A stretch of DNA of 64,000 nucleotides from Salinisphaera japonica YTM-1. Its GTDB lineage: Bacteria > Pseudomonadota > Gammaproteobacteria > Nevskiales > Salinisphaeraceae. The translations under genes and the position numbers were made by a program. Position 1 is the first letter of the stretch; the number at the start of each line of letters is the position of its first letter. Below the pieces are notes generated by a model. The model was not told where the DNA came from, made no database searches, and was given only the letters and a program-made list of their open reading frames with translations. The stretch is from NCBI RefSeq assembly GCF_003788585.1, contig NZ_AYKG01000023.1, positions 1 through 64,000 on the forward strand. Reading direction: 5' to 3'. Shown here piece after piece: positions 62,742-64,000 of this stretch.

Positions 62742-63014
62742 ATGAATAAAACCGAACTCGTCGATGCCGTCGCCGCTGACGCGGACCTGTCCAAAGCCGA
62801 CGCCTCGCGTGCCGTGGATGCCATGATCGACTCGGTCACCGATGCCTTGAAAAAAGGCGACAAAGTTTCGCTGGTGGGCTTTGGCGTGTTCTCCGTGCGT
62901 GAGCGTGCCGCACGTCAGGGCCGCAACCCCAAGACCGGCCAGTCGATTCAGATCCCGTCGGGCAAAACACCCGGTTTCAAGGCTGGTAAAGCACTGAAAG
63001 ACGCTGTAAACTAG
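62742..63014 (+). CDS. hupB: Nucleoid protein HU-beta
   Basis: A 90-aa DNA-bending protein. [20 protein letters not shown] starts the family; the beta-arm [22 protein letters not shown] gives the intercalating Pro motif. AAGGGGAT precedes ATG 62742. The gene order lon-hupB-ppiD is conserved; here tRNA-Val and two tRNA-Asp genes are inserted before ppiD. Confidence 0.97.
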   Translation: MNKTELVDAVAADADLSKADASRAVDAMIDSVTDALKKGDKVSLVGFGVFSVRERAARQGRNPKTGQSIQIPSGKTPGFKAGKALKDAVN

Positions 63015-63055
63015 CGATCCTTCGCAGGGGCAGAAGGCAGGTATCTGCTCTCGCG

Positions 63056-63131
63056 GGGTGCTTAGCTCAGTTGGTAGAGCGTCGCCTTTACACGGCGAAT
63101 GTCGGCGGTTCAAGTCCGTCAGCACCCACCA
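63056..63131 (+). tRNA. tRNA-Val (TAC)
   Basis: The acceptor GGGTGCT pairs with AGCACCC; the anticodon stem TCGCC/GGCGA encloses TTTACAC (anticodon TAC); CCA is encoded. It begins 42 bases after hupB. Confidence 0.95.
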
Positions 63132-63145
63132 AATAGCAGGTTAAC

Positions 63146-63222
63146 GGAGCGGTAGTTCAGCTGGTTAGAATGCCGGCCTGTCACGCCGGAGGTCGCGGGT
63201 TCGAGTCCCGTCCGCTCCGCCA
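63146..63222 (+). tRNA. tRNA-Asp (GTC), copy 1
   Basis: A 77-base cloverleaf. GGAGCGG pairs with CCGCTCC; the anticodon stem CCGGC/GCCGG encloses CTGTCAC (anticodon GTC); CCA is encoded. It lies 14 bases after tRNA-Val, so the two are co-transcribed. The sequence is identical to copy 2. Confidence 0.96.
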
Positions 63223-63258
63223 CGGTCATCGCGTCGGGCACGCCCGACGGGCCGAACA

Positions 63259-63288
63259 AAGAGAGTGCTGAATCGGCACTCTCTTTTT
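63259..63288 (+). terminator. Terminator after tRNA-Asp copy 1
   Basis: AGAGAGTGC, a seven-base loop and GCACTCTCT are followed by TTTT. Confidence 0.88.
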
Positions 63289-63338
63289 ATTGAGCGATGC
63301 CGAAGCACTTGCGTTTCGGTCGGTCGCGACAAGAGTAC

Positions 63339-63415
63339 GGAGCGGTAGTTCAGCTGGTTAGAATGCCGGCCTGTCACGCCGGAGGTCGCGGGTTCGAGTC
63401 CCGTCCGCTCCGCCA
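63339..63415 (+). tRNA. tRNA-Asp (GTC), copy 2
   Basis: All 77 bases are identical to copy 1, 193 bases downstream. The sequence around it differs from that around copy 1, apart from the gene itself. A separate terminator follows, so it may have its own promoter, though none was clear. Confidence 0.96.
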
Positions 63416-63444
63416 ACCGGTCGCCCGATAGCCGGGTGACGAAA

Positions 63445-63472
63445 AAGACGCCTTTCGGGGCGTCTTTTTTTT
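63445..63472 (+). terminator. Terminator after tRNA-Asp copy 2
   Basis: AAAGACGCC, loop TTTC and GGGGCGTCTTT form a stem followed by a run of T. Confidence 0.88.
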
Positions 63473-63613
63473 GTCCGCTCTTTGTCTTATTCCATCATCT
63501 GGCAGGCGATCAGCCGCCGTATTGCGGCCGGGCGATCGCGCGGTGGATGCGGTGAACGTGCAGGGCAGGCACAATGCTGGGCTTGTCGGAATCAACACTT
63601 CACGGGGCATTGC

Positions 63614-64000
63614 ATGCTGCAGAAGATTCGGGACGGGTCCAGTGGCCCATTGGCATATGTCGTGGTGGGCCTCATCGCGGTGGTCTTCGGGGTCTGGGGC
63701 ATTGGCTCGTACTTCACGCCCTCAAGTGATCCCACGATTGCCACCGCGGAGGATTCCCAGATCACGCAGTCCGAGCTCCAGCGTGCCTTCGACCAGCGTT
63801 ATCAGCAGCTGCGCCAGGCCATGGGCGACAGCTTCAACACGAGCGTCTTTCCGCCCGGTGAGGTGCGTCGCAGCGTGTTGCAACGCCTGATCGATCAGGC
63901 CGTGGTCACGCAGTACGCCAGCGATAACGGCTATCGCGTGACGGATGCTGATCTGTTGGCCTATATTCGCGACAATCCCCAGTTTCAGGCCAACGGCTCG
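63614..64000 (+). CDS. ppiD: Periplasmic folding chaperone PpiD (5' part)
   Basis: Starts at ATG 63614 and runs off the window end after 129 codons. It reads MLQKIRDGSSGPLAYVVVGL, then one membrane anchor (about residues 13-33), then a SurA-like N-terminal chaperone domain (SQITQSELQRAFDQRYQQLR, RRSVLQRLIDQAVV). Matches inner-membrane-anchored PpiD, which helps outer-membrane proteins fold. Position after hupB supports the name. Confidence 0.92.
   Translation, partial: MLQKIRDGSSGPLAYVVVGLIAVVFGVWGIGSYFTPSSDPTIATAEDSQITQSELQRAFDQRYQQLRQAMGDSFNTSVFPPGEVRRSVLQRLIDQAVVTQYASDNGYRVTDADLLAYIRDNPQFQANGS

Overview
The window is high-GC DNA (low to mid 60s % GC by eye) with the housekeeping gene order of a gammaproteobacterium: tig-clpP-clpX-lon-hupB-ppiD, phoH-ybeY-corC-lnt-leuS-lptE, sucC-sucD, bamD next to rluD-pgeF, and uvrA-MFS-ssb. 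An osmoprotectant ABC importer and a tripartite tricarboxylate system suggest a marine or halophilic heterotroph. A Salinisphaera-like organism is my best guess, but that is inference, not something the sequence proves.

Layout. 0-2.3 kb: end of a palindromic repeat, then sucCD. 2.3-5.4 kb: inverted repeat element, two GFA-type zinc proteins, nadE. 5.5-8.3 kb: bamD (minus strand) divergent from rluD-pgeF. 8.3-14.5 kb: three tandem repeat units, uvrA, a YajR-like MFS protein, ssb, and a 271-bp element made of nested perfect palindromes. 14.5-24.5 kb: a membrane-thioredoxin fusion, a small phosphatase-like protein, a two-component system with its own binding protein, divergent tctCBA, and an acyltransferase. 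24.5-34.2 kb: miaB-phoH-ybeY-corC-lnt, a repeat-filled leader, leuS-lptE-nitroreductase. 34.3-37.9 kb: rplM-rpsI, tRNA-Gln with tandem copies of its 3' end, then a small lower-GC islet with a frameshifted gene and orphans. 38.1-41.6 kb: osmoprotectant importer behind a possible 16-codon leader peptide. 41.9-51.7 kb: nitrate assimilation genes behind a sigma-54-type promoter. 51.8-56.5 kb: EF-hand protein, aldehyde dehydrogenase, tRNA-Arg with a five-fold tandem array, tRNA-His, tRNA-Lys, aldo/keto reductase. 56.6-64 kb: chaperone/protease cluster, hupB, tRNA-Val, two tRNA-Asp, start of ppiD.

How genes work together. Nitrate enters by the NarK-type carrier, is reduced by NasA with electrons probably from the adjacent FAD protein, and nitrite is reduced to ammonium by the siroheme enzyme, probably fed by the flavoprotein that follows. 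The TctD/TctE-like pair probably controls tctCBA across a short divergent promoter region. Tig, ClpXP and Lon form a folding and proteolysis block.

The most unusual content is non-coding. (1) Two tRNA genes, Gln and Arg, are each followed by tandem units of about 180 bp. Each unit starts with a copy of the tRNA 3' end and continues as a string of hairpins, some with paired base changes between units. The layout resembles the E. coli tyrT repeats. (2) A multi-stem palindromic element follows ssb, with a second copy at the window edge. (3) A family of inward-facing repeats built on CGCAGAT-like words fills six intergenic gaps, three of them inside the nitrate cluster.
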